A stretch of DNA of 64,000 bases from Paramoeba atlantica (Eukaryota > Discosea), in the NCBI GenBank assembly GCA_977017575.1, contig CDRNVI010000144.1, forward strand, positions 1 through 64,000, given 5' to 3'. The notes under the pieces are model-generated. The model was not told where the DNA came from, did no database searches, and worked only from the letters and a program-made list of their open reading frames with translations. This document shows, one piece after another, positions 13,503 through 26,300 of this stretch. The position numbers were made by a program, and so were the translations under genes. Each line of letters opens with the position of its first letter. Position 1 is the stretch's first letter.

Positions 13503-15561
13503 ACCAATAGGTTTGAGAAAGTTCTTCAACTTTCAAATACTTTCTAAGCTTTTTCAATATATTTTTCACCTCTCTTAAATCAAAAAATTAGAAGAAAAGA
13601 TGAAGAAAGAGAGAGAAAGACAAACAGAAAAGAAGAGAAAGGAAAGAAAAAAGAAAGAAAAGAAGAACCAACTAATCACACAATAACTGAGTTTAACACA
13701 AGTCATAATGGTAAAGTGATTAATCCCACAAAAAATCACTTTTGCTTCAAAGAAATTTTTTCAATTGAAACAAACCTTTGAGAAAGAGAAAAGGGAAAGA
13801 GAGAGAAGAAAAATAAATTTAAATCAAATGATTCAAGGAAGAAAAAAATGAGTAGAAAAAAAAAAGAAAAAATGGAAAAAAATAAATGGAGCAACAAAAC
13901 TTCAACAAGTTCAATTAACTGTTCCAACAAATTCTCTCTTTATTCAATAGAAGTTCAAAAAAATAAAAAGAGAGAAAAGAGAGAGAAAGAAAAAGAGAGA
14001 AAGAAAGAGAGAAGAGAGAAGAGAGAAAAGAGAGAAAAGAGAGAAAAGAGAGAAAAGAGAAACCAGAGTAACAGTTTGTTGATAGAAAATTTCAGAGGCA
14101 ATAGGTATTGAAAGATCATTCAAATGAATTGTTATATTCTTAATATCTTTATCCTATTTTATTTTTTATTAAAGAGAGAGAAGAAGAGAGAGAAGAAGAG
14201 AAAGAAGAAGAGAGAGAAACCTTCTCTTTTGTTAATTAATTCACAAGTTGGTAAAGAGAAATAAGAAACAATATCTCTAAATAAACAACATTTATTTGTT
14301 CAGAAAAAGAGGGAAAAACAAGAAGGAATAGTATTGAAAGAGGGAGAAAGAAGGAGAAAAAGAAGGAGAGGTTTCAGCAAATTCACTCTCTATTCAATAA
14401 AAGTTCAGAAAAATAAAAAGAGAGAAAAGAGAAAAGAGAGAAAAGAGAAACCAGAGTAATGGTCTGTCAACAGAGAATTTCAGAGGCAATAAACATTGAA
14501 AAATCATTAAAACAAATTGTTATATTCTTAATATCTTTATTCTATTTTATTTTTTTATTAGAGAAAGAGAAGAGAGAAGAGGAGAAGAGAAGAGAAGAGA
14601 GAAGAGAAGAGAAAGAAGAAGAGAAAGAAGAAGAGAGAGAAACCTTCTCTTTTATTAACCAACTTACAAGTTGGCAAGAAGAAATAAGAGACAATATCTT
14701 TGAATAAACAACATTCATTTGTTCAACCAATCCTTAAATATTTCATTCTTTTTTCTGATAAAAGAGAAGAGAGAAGATAAGAACAAAAAAGAAAGAAAAG
14801 AAAAGAAAAAAGAAAAAAGAAAAAAAGAAAATACAAAATACAAAAAGAAATTATGTTCTATTTTGGGTTTAAGAAAAGTAAAATCAATAAAAATAATAAT
14901 AAGAGGAACAAAAACAGAAAGGAAAGAGATGAGAAAAAAGAAAAAGAAGAAAAAGAGAAAGAGAAAGAAAAGAGAAAAAGAAAAAAGAAAAAAGAAAGAA
15001 AAAAGAGAAAGAGAAAAAGACCAATAGAGACTTTTCTGTTTGGATTTGAGGAAAGAAGATTGATCTATCACCTCAATTATTGTTGGTCTGGACATTTTAT
15101 GAGAAAGAAAAAGAAAAAAAAGAAAGAAAGAAAAGAAAATAGAGAAAGAAAAGAAAGAAAGAAAAGAGAGAAAGAAAAGAGAGAAAGAAAAGAAAGAAAG
15201 AAAAGAGAAGAAGAAAAACAAAAAAGAGAAAGAAGAAGAGAAACAAATAAGGGAAAGAATTAGAATGAATTTCAAGTAATTTTGCTCTCTTTTTCTTCCT
15301 TCCTTCTCTTTTTCTTTCTCTCTTTCTCTCTTTCTCTCTTTCTCTCTTTCTCTCTTTCTCTCTTTCTCTCTTTCTCTCTCTCTTTTCTCTCTTTTCTCTC
15401 TCTTTTCTTTTCTTTCTTTCCCTCTTTCTTTCTGTTTTGTTTTTTTTCTCTTTTCTTTCTCTCTCTCCTTTTCTTTCTCTTTTTTTCCTTCTCTTTGAGA
15501 GAAAGAGAGAGAGAAGAAGAAAAAGAAAAGAGAAAAACAAAGATAAGGAAAGAAAAAATTA
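13503..15561 (+). repeat. Segmental duplication in purine-rich region, copy 1
   Basis: It begins with AGGTTTGAGAAAGTTCTTC and is followed by long GAGA/GAAA tracts and unique islands. The same islands recur about 2.06 kb downstream: the AACCAACTAATCACACAATA island at about 13665 and 15724, and the TTCAGAGGCAATA island near 14090, 14480 and 16160. So there is a 2-kb duplication and also a smaller internal repeat of about 0.4 kb. No gene is supported. Confidence 0.75.
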
Positions 15562-16830
15562 CCAATAGGTTTGGGAAAGTTCTTCAACTTTCAAATACTT
15601 TCTAAGCTTTTTCAATATATTTTTCGCCTCTTTTAAATCAAAAAATTAGAAGAAAAGATGAAGAAAGAGAGAGAAAGACAAACAGAAAAGAAGAGAAAGG
15701 AAAGAAAAAAGAAAGAAAAGAAGAACCAACTAATCACACAATAACTGAGTTTAACACAAGTCATAACAGCAGGGTGATGAATCCCATAAAAAATCGCTTT
15801 TGCTCCAAAGAAATTTTTTAAATTGAAACAACCTTTGAGAAAGAGAAGAGAGAAAGGGAGAGAAGAGAAATAAATTTAAATCAATTGATTAAAGAAAGAC
15901 AAAAATGAGTAGAAAAAAGAAGAAAAAATGGAAAAAAAAAATAAATGAAGCAACAAAACTTCAACAAGCCCAATTAACTGTTCCAACAAATTCGCTCTCT
16001 ATTCAATAGAAGTTCAGAAAAATAAAAAGAGAGAAAAGAGAGAGAAAGAAAGAAAGAGAGAAGAGAGAAGAGAGAAGAGAGAAGAGAGAAGAGAGAAGAG
16101 AGAAGAGAAGAGAGAAAAGAGAGAGAAGAGAAACCAGAGTAATAGTCTGTCGACAGAAAATTTCAGAGGCAATAGACATTGAAAGATCATTCAAATGAAT
16201 TGTTATATTCTCAATATCTTTCTACTATTTTATTTTTTATTAGAGAGAGAGAGAGAAGAGAGAGAAGAGAGAGAAGAAGAGAAGAGAGAGAAGAGAGAGA
16301 AGAAGAGAGAGAAACCTTCTCTTTCATTAACCAACTCACAAGTTGGCAAGGAAAAATAAGACAACATCTCTGAATAAACAACATTCATTTGTTCAACCAA
16401 CCCTTGAACATTCCATTCTTTTTTCTAATAAAAGAGAAGAGAGGAGATAAGGACAAAAAAAAAAGAAAAGAAAAGGAAAAAGGAAAGAAAAAAAGAAAAA
16501 AAGAAAAAATACAAAATACAAAAGGGAATTATGTTCCATTTCGGGTCTGAGAAAAGTAAAATCAATAAAAATAATAATAAGAGGAACAAAAACAGAAAAG
16601 AGAGAGGGGAGAGAAAAAAAAAAGAGAAAAAGAAAGAGAAAGAGAAAGAGACTAATAGGGACTTTTCTGTTTGGATTTGAGGAAAAAAAATTGCCAATTA
16701 TTGTTGGTCTGTACATTTTATGAGAGAGAGAAGAGAAAATAAAGAAAGAAAAGAAAGAAAGAAAAGAAAGAAAGAAAAGAAAGAAAGAAAAGAAAGAAAG
16801 AAAAGAAAGAAAGAAAAGAGAAAACATCCA
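15562..16830 (+). repeat. Segmental duplication in purine-rich region, copy 2 (partial)
   Basis: Its islands match copy 1 in the same order: AGGTTTGGGAAAGTTCTTC, the AACCAACTAATCACAC island, AAATTTCAGAGGCAATAG, and the island with TTGTTGGTCTGTACATTTTATG. Copy 2 is shorter because microsatellite lengths differ. It has a few CpG where copy 1 has almost none. Confidence 0.7.
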
Positions 16831-17860
16831 AAGAGTAAGAAGGATTACAAGAAGAATGAGGAGTCACAAATGTTGATTTTTGAGAAGAGACCACAGAGAA
16901 GGGGAGAAGAAGAAGAAGAAGAACTTTCTGGTTTCTCTTTTTTTCTTGAGATGAAAAGAAGAGAGAAAGAGATAAAAGAAGAGAAAGGAAGAGAAAGAAG
17001 AACAGAAATGAAAAAGAGAAAGAATTAGAATGAATTTCAAGTAATTTTACTTTCTTTTTCTTCTTTCCTTCTCTTTTTCTTTCTCTCTTTCTCTCTTTCT
17101 CTTTCCCTCTTCTCTTTCTCTTCTCTTTTTCTTGAAAAAAATAAATAAATTACCTTGACCATTTACGAGAAGGAGGAGAAGCAAAAAGGAGGGAGAGAAG
17201 AGAGAGGGAGAGAAGAAGGAAAAGAGAGAGGAGCTTGTTTCTATTAAATAAATATTTAAATTAAAATTAAAATTAAAAAACAAAGACAGAAGAGAAAGAA
17301 AAAGAAATGAGAGAGAAAAGAAAAGAAAAGAAAAGAAAAGAAAAGAAAAGAAAGAGAAAAAAACCAAAACGGAGAGAGAGAGAAACGAAAACAAAATAAA
17401 AAATTAATTCAAAAAATAGGTTTCTTTTTTTGAACCACACAAAAAGTGATGAGAATCGAGCAGTGTGTGGTTTTTTGTTTTTTGTTTTTGAAATTCAAAA
17501 AAATTAGATTTCCTTTTAGTTTGTTAATTCTTATTCTTCTTCCTTTTTCTACTTGGTTTCAACTCCTTTTTTTACTTTTTTTTTCATCTGTCAATTTGGA
17601 AGAGAAAAACATCTTCTTTCTTTTTGGTTCTGTTGGGAACCAAACAGAACCACCTCTTCTCTTCTCTTGCTCCAACCCCTCTGATCTCTGTCTTTCTTTC
17701 TTCAAGCAAGATTTGGATTTTTCCTTGTTTGTCTGTTTTGACTTTGCAGATGGTCCTTTGGAGATGATTCACTAAAACACTTCAAAAGCAGCCTGTCTTT
17801 GCTGCTCTGTGGAGTCACAAATAAAATTATTTCTTATTTTTCTCAACAAATCAATTTGAT
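16831..17860. other. Purine/pyrimidine tracts and unassigned unique sequence
   Basis: From 16831 to 17400 the sequence is A/G-rich microsatellite interrupted by a T/C-rich tract near 17050-17135. From 17400 to 17860 it is T-rich unique sequence with a short open frame on plus. This could be the LTR or leader of the copia-like fossil that follows, but I see no matching 3' copy. No host gene is supported. Confidence 0.5.
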
Positions 17861-19000
17861 TTCAATAGATAAAAGAGTTCTTTTGCTTAGTCCACTTTCA
17901 CGTTTATTTATAATGTCGATCAAAACTGAGATTCTCAGGCTTGCCCAGACTAACTACTCTATATGGAAGAGTGCTGTCCACACACACACAAATCCATGCT
18001 GCAAATGGCTGGCATTACATCAGCAAGAACATTGAACCTAACACTGTTGATGGTCCTGAAAACATCAAGTCATATTGGACAGCAGCCTTGCTCATAACAT
18101 CCTCTGTTTCAAGCGAGTTGGCATATCTGGTCACTACCGAAAGTGATGAAAGCTAATACAATCCGTCAGTTTCCTGGGCGCACATCCTGTGAAGAAAGTC
18201 AAAGCGATCTGTACCGATAGTTCTAAAGAGTACAACACTTGGAGGTTATGTTCTTATTTGGATAGAAGAGGTATTCAGAAGGAGACACCTGTGCCCTACT
18301 ATCAATGTAAAGGAAGAAGTTTGAAAGCAAGGCGCAACAATATGCATTTTTCTTGGGATTGCATCAGAACACACACAGCGGATATCTTCTTCGTCCAATC
18401 AATAAGGAGGGAAAGACATCATCACCCAAGATGCTCATTTTCGAGAAACAATCTTTCCAAAACTTGAACCTCAATTTCTAATTTCACTCAAGCTCTCACT
18501 TTTCAACAGGTTTATATCTGAACTGTAAATCAAACGAAAGTATGGTCTCACCTTTGATTATTCTGAAGCAAAAAGAAGAGGAAGAGGAAGAAGAAAAGAC
18601 TATTAGAGGATGAAGAAACTGAGAATGACACACCTCCTGGTACACTGCTGTTACAATCCGATCTTGTGATTGCAGGGAAGAATATATTTGATGAGGGTGA
18701 TGAAGAAACCAATCACAATCCTGAGCCTAAAACAACTTTCCACCAGTTCGGAGAAGTTCGAGAGTAGTTCCTGTGCCAAACCATCATTACCCCCTTGATC
18801 TCATCTCTGAGATCACAAAGCCCCTGAGCCAAAATCCTTCAAACAAGCAATTGCATGGTGTAATGAAATGATTGAAACCAACAATTACCATACTTTTCGT
18901 TCGCTCTTTTCACTAAATCGAAGAGAAAACTCATTCTGATTTAATCCAAACAGCATCCTCATTTTGTTCCGAATTATCAATCACCTCTTCAAAAAAACAA
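17861..19000 (+). mobile_element. Ty1/copia-like retrotransposon fossil, partial
   Basis: Three copia-type landmarks occur in order on plus. A gag N-terminal region starts near 17914 (NYSIWKS-type motif, then a block near 17990-18160). An integrase core remnant lies at about 18190-18340, where D..KEY and RRGIQKETPVPY resemble the integrase D and E blocks. The integrase-to-reverse-transcriptase linker lies near 18730-18880. Much of the element is missing and the rest has several breaks, so it is inactive. The family call rests on motif order only. It is distinct in sequence from the minus-strand fossil near the telomere. Confidence 0.55.
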
Positions 19001-21420
19001 ACTCACTCACCATTGGAAGACTTTTGTGAGAAAATCTTCTCTTTTCCACCCTGCTGAATGAAAAAGAAACCAACAAGTTTTTTCTATATTTGTGGTTTTT
19101 CCTTGTTTGTAATTGTTTGACTTCGGCAATTGCAGAACTGCCCCAATAATGTGAAGAGAATTTATTTTTGTAGTTTTTTCTTTGAGTCAAATTATTTGAA
19201 AGAGAAAGACATGTTGCCAAAAAAGATTTATCACATCCTTGAAAGTAGTTGAAGTTGAAAGAAGGAAAGGGTTATTTTATTCCAAAGTCTCGACTTTTCG
19301 ACTTTCATCTTGATAATGTTCAACAAGATCTTCGATTGCTTTGATTAGATAAGTCACCACCCGGAAACCATGAATACCTTCTTGAAAAACATCATTCTCT
19401 TGAAAAACTGTGCCGTGACACTTCTGAAATTGGTGGAATACAAGACAGAGAAAGTTAGGATGCATAGTTTGAATTCGTGCCCCCCTTCCACCATTCTGAT
19501 GCTGGAAACAAACCAAATCATTTTGTGGTAATGGATGATCACGATCACAATCTTTAATATTTGGTTCAACAAAACAGGAATAATACATCAATAAACCTGA
19601 GTTGTAAATTGGATCTTCTGAAGATCATCCACATGAAGGCTAGAACCTCCATTCTTGGCCAATTTCTTGTATTCTTCTGATGGTCGGATCAGGTTCGAGA
19701 CAGTCACTAAGACAGTCACTGAGAGAACAAAAAAGAAGAAGAAGAAGAAAAGAACAGGAGAAGAATTAATTCTGAAAGAAGAAAAGGAGCCAAGACAAGG
19801 AAAAGGGGAGTGTCAGGAGGAGACGTTTAATGAGATGAAGAAGAAGGGAGTGTTGAATTTTGTCTTTGTTTTCGAGCAAGCTTCTGGTGCACTGCATCCT
19901 TTTTCGACCTCTCTCTCTTTTCTGATTCTGACTCGTTTTCTTTTCTCTTGATACCTTCTTTGCTTTTCTCTTCGTTTTTTTTTCTTTCCTCATTATTTGT
20001 TGCCTGTTTGAAAAGAAAGTAATGAAACAAAGAAGCCAAGAGAGAGAACCTTTGACCAAGGAGTCGCAGTTGCATCAGCAACTCCAGGGCGAAAATAAAA
20101 AACTGGATTAAGAAAGAAAGAGAGAAGAAAGAGAAGAAGGAAAGAAAAAGGAGGAGAGAAAAATTATTATTTGAAAAAGAAAGAGAGAGAAGAGAAAAAG
20201 AGAAAAAGAGAATAGAGAGGAGAGAGAAAAGAAAGAAAAGAGAGAGAAAAAGAAGAAGAGAGAGAGAAAAGAGAGAGAGAGAAAAAAGAGAGAGAGAAAA
20301 GAGAGAGAGAGAGAAAAGAGAGAGAAAAGAGAGAAAACCATCAATTTGAGTCCCAGAACCACAAAAAAGAGGAAAAATTTTTTGAATTCCACAGGAAATT
20401 CTTCTTCAAAAAGTTGATTTGATAAAAAGTGAGAAAGAGAAGAGAAAGCAAAAGAAGAGAAAGAGAAAGAGAGAAGTGAAAAGAAAAGAGAGAGAGAGAG
20501 AAGTGGAGAGAGAAAACCTTTTCTCTTGCTTCATTCGTATTTGTTGATTGTTTTGGGCATGACATCCTTGCTCCTAAGAAAGAGAGAGAGAGAGAAGAGA
20601 GAAGAGAAGAGAGAAGTGGAGAAGAGGAGAGAAAATTTTATTGAGAAGGAAAAAGAGAAAGAGAGAAAGAGAGAAAGAGAGAAGAGAGAGAGAGAAAAGA
20701 AAAGAGAAAGAGAGAAAGAGAGAAAGAGAGAAGAGAGAAGAGAAAGAGAAGAGAGAAAGAGAAGAGAGAAAGAGAAGAGAGAAAAGAAACCTCCTCTCAT
20801 ATCTAAAGGTGAATTTCTCTTTTTTGGTGATTTTCTATTTATTTGAATGAGAAAGAGAAAAGAGAGAAAAGAGAGAGAGAAAGAGAGAGAGAGAGAGGAA
20901 GAGAAAGAAAAGAGAAAGAAAAGAGAAAGAAAGAGAGAGAGAGAAGAGAGAAGAGAGAAAGAGAGAAAAAGAAAACGAACAAATTTGTTGTGACTTTTCT
21001 CATTATTTGTTGCCTGTTTGAAAGGAAAGTAATGAGACAAAGAAGCCAAGAGAGAGAGAACCTGGGATGATGAGGGTTGTTGTTGTAACCTTGAGGACTT
21101 CCAGGGAGGTAAAGAAGGGAGAGGTTGGTTTCTTTTTTTGTTGTACCAATGCTTTTGGTACACGCATTGCTTTTCCTTCCTTTCTTGTTTTTCAGTTTCT
21201 GTCAGTTTTGCGAGTTTGTCTCTGTATCTTTCCATGGAAAAAGAGAGAACAGAATTCACATGATTTTTACGTTTCTTTTTTGGAAAATCGCGTCGGAAGA
21301 GTTTGAAAAAACTCTCATTTTTTCTTTTTTTTTTTTTGTTTTGTTTTGAGATGAAAAAGATTTTTATTCGAAAAAGATGGTCATAAGAGTAGGGAATGGT
21401 TGCACATTTGGCAGAATATC
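19001..21420. other. No gene seen: GA/GAAA microsatellite with duplicated islands
   Basis: The stretch mixes long GAGA/GAAA tracts (20100-20340, 20420-20515, 20575-20790, 20845-20975) with unique islands. An island holding CATTATTTGTTGCCTGTTTG occurs at about 19992 and again at about 21001, so a unit of about 1 kb is duplicated. The region 19280-19620 is unique sequence with a short minus-strand open frame that I cannot assign. Long open frames over the microsatellite are compositional artefacts. Confidence 0.6.
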
Positions 21421-22322
21421 TCACCCAGTGAGAGGAGGAACTGCAGAAAAAGGGGGTAGTACATGTGGAAAAGAAGAGGGGGGAATGGAAATGTCATTTA
21501 GATTGAGAAATGATGAGAAGCACAGAGAATGATGGGTCAAAAGGGGGTTGCTGGGTTTTAGATTTTCCTGTATGCTCATCATGTGGTTTGCCATTGCTTT
21601 CATTAGTGCAGCTGAAATCTTCTTCTTTGCTGTTCTCAAGAAGAGGGAGAGGGGGTTGGCATCTAGAACCCGGTCATTTTGGAGGGCAATTGAGGCAAGG
21701 GACCGTAGGAGTGCACTAATGTCAGGGGATATTCCACCACCTGAGGATGAAGATGCTGGAAGGAAGATGACTTCACCTTGGAGATCGGAAAGAGTTATTT
21801 GTTTAAAGGTCCATTTCTCCTCAGGGGTGTCTCTGTCCCTTCCTGCATTAAAGTCTGTTTCAGTCAGATGTCTGTCCACATATTCTCTGCGTTTTATGAT
21901 CCTGGCATGGTGTGCAGGTGAGAGGGTGTTGAGTGTGGGGTCAGAGTAGGTTTTGGTGGGTGTTTGGATCACACAACAAAAGCAGGGGGTTATGTGGGTT
22001 GACACAACTCGAACATTAATACACAGATCCTGGTCCCCTTGCCACTCACGGATTGTAAGATCAGGTTGCTTGTGTGACTTCCCAATTGGCCAGTAGGCTC
22101 CATCTTGGATTGTTGTTTTTCCTGCCCAGTTGGCAATGTTCTTGAGTTCATCACGGAGAGCATGGTGTCTTCTTGTGGTTCCTCTTCCACGACTGGTGCA
22201 GTCTGAGAGGTGGAGGAAGGATGCAGCACAGAGTTCTTTTTCACAAAATCCACACTTGACAGTCCCAAGTTCACAGAGAGCCCCAAGGTGTGGGTCAACG
22301 ATGTCAAGCCTACGTCGGTAGG
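21421..22322 (-). pseudogene. C-terminal fragment of a LINE-like element: zinc finger plus restriction-like endonuclease
   Basis: One open minus-strand frame runs about 300 codons from a microsatellite boundary (22322) to a stop at 21421. From its N-terminal end it shows RRRLD, a C-x2-C-x10-H-x3-C finger (KCGFC to HLSDC), RRHHALRDEL, then PDLTIREW and INVRVVS, and finally an Ala/Ser/Leu-rich helical tail. The order CCHC finger, R-H-D-like helix and PD-(x)n-D strand resembles the restriction-like endonuclease domain at the C-terminus of R2/NeSL-type non-LTR retrotransposons. No reverse transcriptase is present upstream; the frame enters T-rich microsatellite on the plus strand. It is a 5'-truncated relic. 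The match is from motif memory, and other retroelement C-termini share this pattern. Confidence 0.5.
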
Positions 22323-23336
22323 CTTTTTTATTCTTTTTTTATTCTTTTTTTTTCTTTTTTTTTTTTTTTCTTTTTTTTTCTTTTTTTTTCTTTTCTTTTT
22401 TTCTTTTCTTTTCTTTTTCTTTTTCTCTTTTTTTCTCTTTCCTTTTTGTCATTTTTATTCATATCTGATTTTCTGAAACAGATTTACCTTTGCATTGTCC
22501 GGTGTTTTCCTTTCTGCAGAATCAAATTGCTGAATGTAATTTATCTTTCTCGAATGTCTTTATTAATTTAAATTAATAAAGAATTATTTTCTCTCTATAT
22601 CTCTTTCTTTCTCTTCAAAAAAGAAGAGGAATTTGAAGAAGAATGTTGTCGAGCTGGCTTCTGTGTTTCTTTTGAATCCTTTCCAAGTTGATTAAGATTG
22701 TTTCAAAAATTCTCAAAAAGGCCAGTTCAGTTTTTTCTGCAATTCAAAAAAGGATTATTTGCTTTTTTTTTTAGCCTATTCTACTCTCAAAATCAGTTTA
22801 TTTGTCAAAGGACCCTATTTCTGTCGAAATAGGGAATTTGTTGTTGAAAATTTGTTGAAAATTTGTTGAAAATTTGTTGTGTATTTTTCACAACAAAAGA
22901 ATTTGATTTCAAGTATGGTACACTACTCTCATATGTGAGAGAATAACAAGAAAAGAAACAAGAAGAAACTTTGAAGAGAATAAGTTTATTTGTATTAGCA
23001 AACAGATTTTGTGAGAAAGAAGGAGTGAGAAAAAACAGCAAAAAAGAAAAGAATGTTTCGAACAGAAATGAAAGAAATATGAAATGAAAGAAGAAAGAAG
23101 AAGAAGATAGAGAAAATAGAGAAAATGCCAGTTGAGGAAAGGAAGCTGGATCATTTGGTGAAGGAAAGATGATAGAATCGTAAAACTGGGAAGAGGAAAG
23201 AAAAAAATTAAATTCTTCAAAGAAATAGAGAAAAGGAGAAAAAGAAAAGGAGAAAAAAGAAGAACAAACAAAATAGAGAAAAAAACCTCTCTCTCTCACT
23301 CCTCACTCTTTCAAAGTTTAAAAGATTCAAAAACAC
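22323..23336. other. T-rich tract and 3' flank of the giant minus-strand gene; no gene seen
   Basis: Bases 22323-22450 are almost pure T/C microsatellite. Bases 22450-22800 are unique with nothing recognisable. At 22830-22880 a short tandem repeat of GAAAATTTGTT occurs three times. Bases 22900-23330 are A/G-rich and probably include the 3' untranslated region of the minus-strand gene ending at 23337. Confidence 0.5.
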
Positions 23337-26300
23337 TCATTCAAAATCTTCAAAATCTTCAAAATCATCAAAATCATCAAAATCATCATTCTCTGTTGTT
23401 GTATCATCATCATCATCATCATCATCATCACTCTTTGATGAGGAGATCTCATCGTCATCAACCAGAAGGAGGAGAGAAGATGAAGAAAGAGGAGAGTGGT
23501 TAGGATTTCTTTGGGTGGTCTTGTTCTTTTGTAAACAATGATGAGGGAATAAGTTGGTGTTGGTTTGTTGTTGTTGTTGTTGTGATTTTTTAAAGTGAAA
23601 ATTTTGTTGTGGTTCATGTGGTTCAACATAAATAAAAGAAGGAGGAGGAGAATCCTTCTCCTCCTCCTCCTTTTTTTTTAAAGGATTTTGTTTCTTCTTT
23701 CTCTTTGGTTGTGATGAAGATGAAGATGGTGGTTGCTGATTGGCAATCCTCATTGAGGAGAGGTGGTGAGTTGGTAGTGGTGGTAGTAGGAGTGAGGAGG
23801 ATTGTTGCTCGGAAGAATAAGAAGAAGAAGAAGAAGAAGGAATGATGTTTTGTTGTGAAGTACAAAGAGGAGGTCGAGGAGGTCGAGGAGGTCGAGGAGG
23901 TTGAGGAGGTTGAGGAGGTCGAGGAGGATATTGGAGCTGGTGTTGTCGTTGTGGCAATAATTGTCTGACTCTTTTTGTTCTTAATTTTGTTGTTGTTTTC
24001 TTCTTCTTCTGTAGTTTCTCCCTTTCAAACTCTTTTCTCTTTGTCTGGGGCAAACAAAACCAAATTGCTTTTTCGAATAATACGTTCCACCCCTCCCAAT
24101 GTTCTTCTTCTTCTTTTGCACTATTATCTTTATCCCAGCAGCTGCTTCGCAAAAGGTATTGCACAAAGTTTTTCCATGTAGGAAATTCATTGTCATCTCT
24201 TCGAAAAAAACTTTCCCCACTAATGAGAGCCCACAATAAATCATAATAGAGTTCCTCTTTTGTGAAAAAAGCTTTTGTTTGTCCTCCATTTGGTTTTCTT
24301 GCGCAATATTTAGAGAAGTTTTTTGAATGATGAAAGATGTTCAAATGATCAATAAAGTATTTTACAATCTTTTGAACTTGTGTCATTTCAAAAATTCGAA
24401 GTTGGAGTGAGGGTGAAAGGTCAGCTGGCCCAATATCAACACTCAAGAGAAGTTCTTTTTGGAACAAAGAAGCAGAAGAATCAGAAGAACCAGGAGGAAA
24501 ACAAGAAGAAGAAGAAGAAGAAGACTGAGGAGAAGAAGAATGCTGAAAAGAAGAACACTGAGAAGAAGGACTGAAACAATCAGAAGTCAGAGAACAAGAA
24601 GAATCAAAAGAAGAATCAGAAGAATCAGAAGAATTAGAAGAATAATCAGCAGAAGAACAAGAAGAAGAATGAGAAGAAAAAGAAGAATGAGAAGAAGAAG
24701 AAGAAGAACGAGAAGAAGAAGAAGAACAAGAACAAGAAGAAGAACGAGAAGAAGAAAAAGAATGAGAAGAAGAAGAAGAACGAGAAGAATCAGAAGAACA
24801 AGGATATCCTTGTGAAGAACCAAGTCGTTGAGAAGAACCAAGTCGTTGAGAAGAACAAGAAGAAGAACCAAGTTGAGAAGAACCAAGTTGTTGAGAATTA
24901 CTTTTTGCAAAAGAACCTTCTTTTTCTTCTTCTAAATGCTCAACATTCAATTGTTGTTGTTGGAGATGTAACACAAAATGGGATATCAAATGTGCATCAG
25001 AAAAAAGAAGAAAAAATTCTTTCTTTTTTTGAAAAAAAGATAAGAAACGAGAAAATTGTTGAGGAAGACAAGAAGAAGTTGATGAAGAAGTCAAAAAAGA
25101 CTTTTCAATCAAAGAGAGAAGAGCATCATGATGTTCTTGAGAAGGTGGTCTTTGACAAAGACCAAAAGAAGAGGTCTCTTCACAAAAAACACAAGAATAC
25201 ACTGTGTGATGAGAAGGAGGAGGATCCTTCTTGGAGAGGTCACCATTATCACTACACCCATCACCACACCCATCACCACACCCATCATCACCACCATCAC
25301 CTTTTTTTTTCATCTGTTGGAGCTGTTGTGATGAAAAAAAAGGTTCAAAAAACTCCTTCTTAAATCCAACAAATTCCTCCTCTCCACCAATCCAAAGTGG
25401 AAGAGAGCTACTTCCAAATCCTTTCCCACTTCTTTTCATACGAGTCAGTTGGCCTCCCAAAAATTTGTGACAGTATCCAAAACTGTTAATCAAATCTCGG
25501 TAAAGAGCTTGTTGATCCGTGGACAAAGGTTTTGTATCTCGCCCAAAAAAAAGTCCTCCAAAATTAAATTCTTGTGTTGGGGCCCAATGAGAAAGAAAGA
25601 GAAGATCTCGCAAATGCTGAATATAAATCTTTTGCGGGATACAAAAGATTTGATCATGATTACGAATAAAGTCAATCATCTGAAGAGAAGAAGAAGAAGA
25701 AGGAGAAGGTGGTTGAAGAGAAAGTGCCTCAAAAAGACTTTGTAGTTTTAATAATTGATTTCTTTTAATAAAAGACAAACTTTCATTAAAACTCACACCA
25801 AAAATTCGAATTTCAATCCGTACCCCACCTAGACAACCATCACCATCACCACCTCCGCCCTCCCCTCCTCTCCTCCTACCATTAACAATCTTTTCAAATT
25901 TAAAGAGTAATTTCTGAAAAGATTTTTCCCGTTGGCGCAGTGCTCCAACTGTCTTTGGCATTTCACTCCACCGAATTTTCGAGAAATTGGTCAAAAAATG
26001 GAGAATTGGTGAATAAATCTTCACCATTGCCCATTTCTCACCCAACAAAAGAAATGGTTTCGTTCGAGACCCAAAGGTCAAAGTTCCAATTGGACACTCC
26101 TCTTTGAGAATTTCTTTGAAAAAAAGAAATCCTTCAGTTGTACCACTGCCAACATCACCTTTTTCTCCTCCTTCACCTTCTCTCCCTTCTCCTCCCCCAA
26201 CAAGAGGAGGAGCTTCTTCTTCTTCTTCTTGTTCCTCTTCATCATACTTATTGTCATTATCCTTCTTCTCACTTCTTCTTCTCTTCCTCACTATCCTCTT

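Noticed and set aside
14715-15587. Long open frames rich in Lys/Arg/Glu or Phe/Ser across GA/TC tracts (also 19.7-21.1, 42.7-43.2, 62-64 kb)
   Set aside because: They occur on both strands and in several frames at once, wherever the DNA is purine/pyrimidine microsatellite. They lack any non-repetitive segment, so composition explains them.
21548-21949. 133-codon plus-strand frame
   Set aside because: It lies opposite the LINE-like endonuclease frame, whose motifs on minus are clear.
24459-24910. Arg-rich plus frame and Leu-rich minus frame inside the giant minus gene
   Set aside because: These are alternative frames of a serine-rich coding repeat in the 1,549-codon exon.
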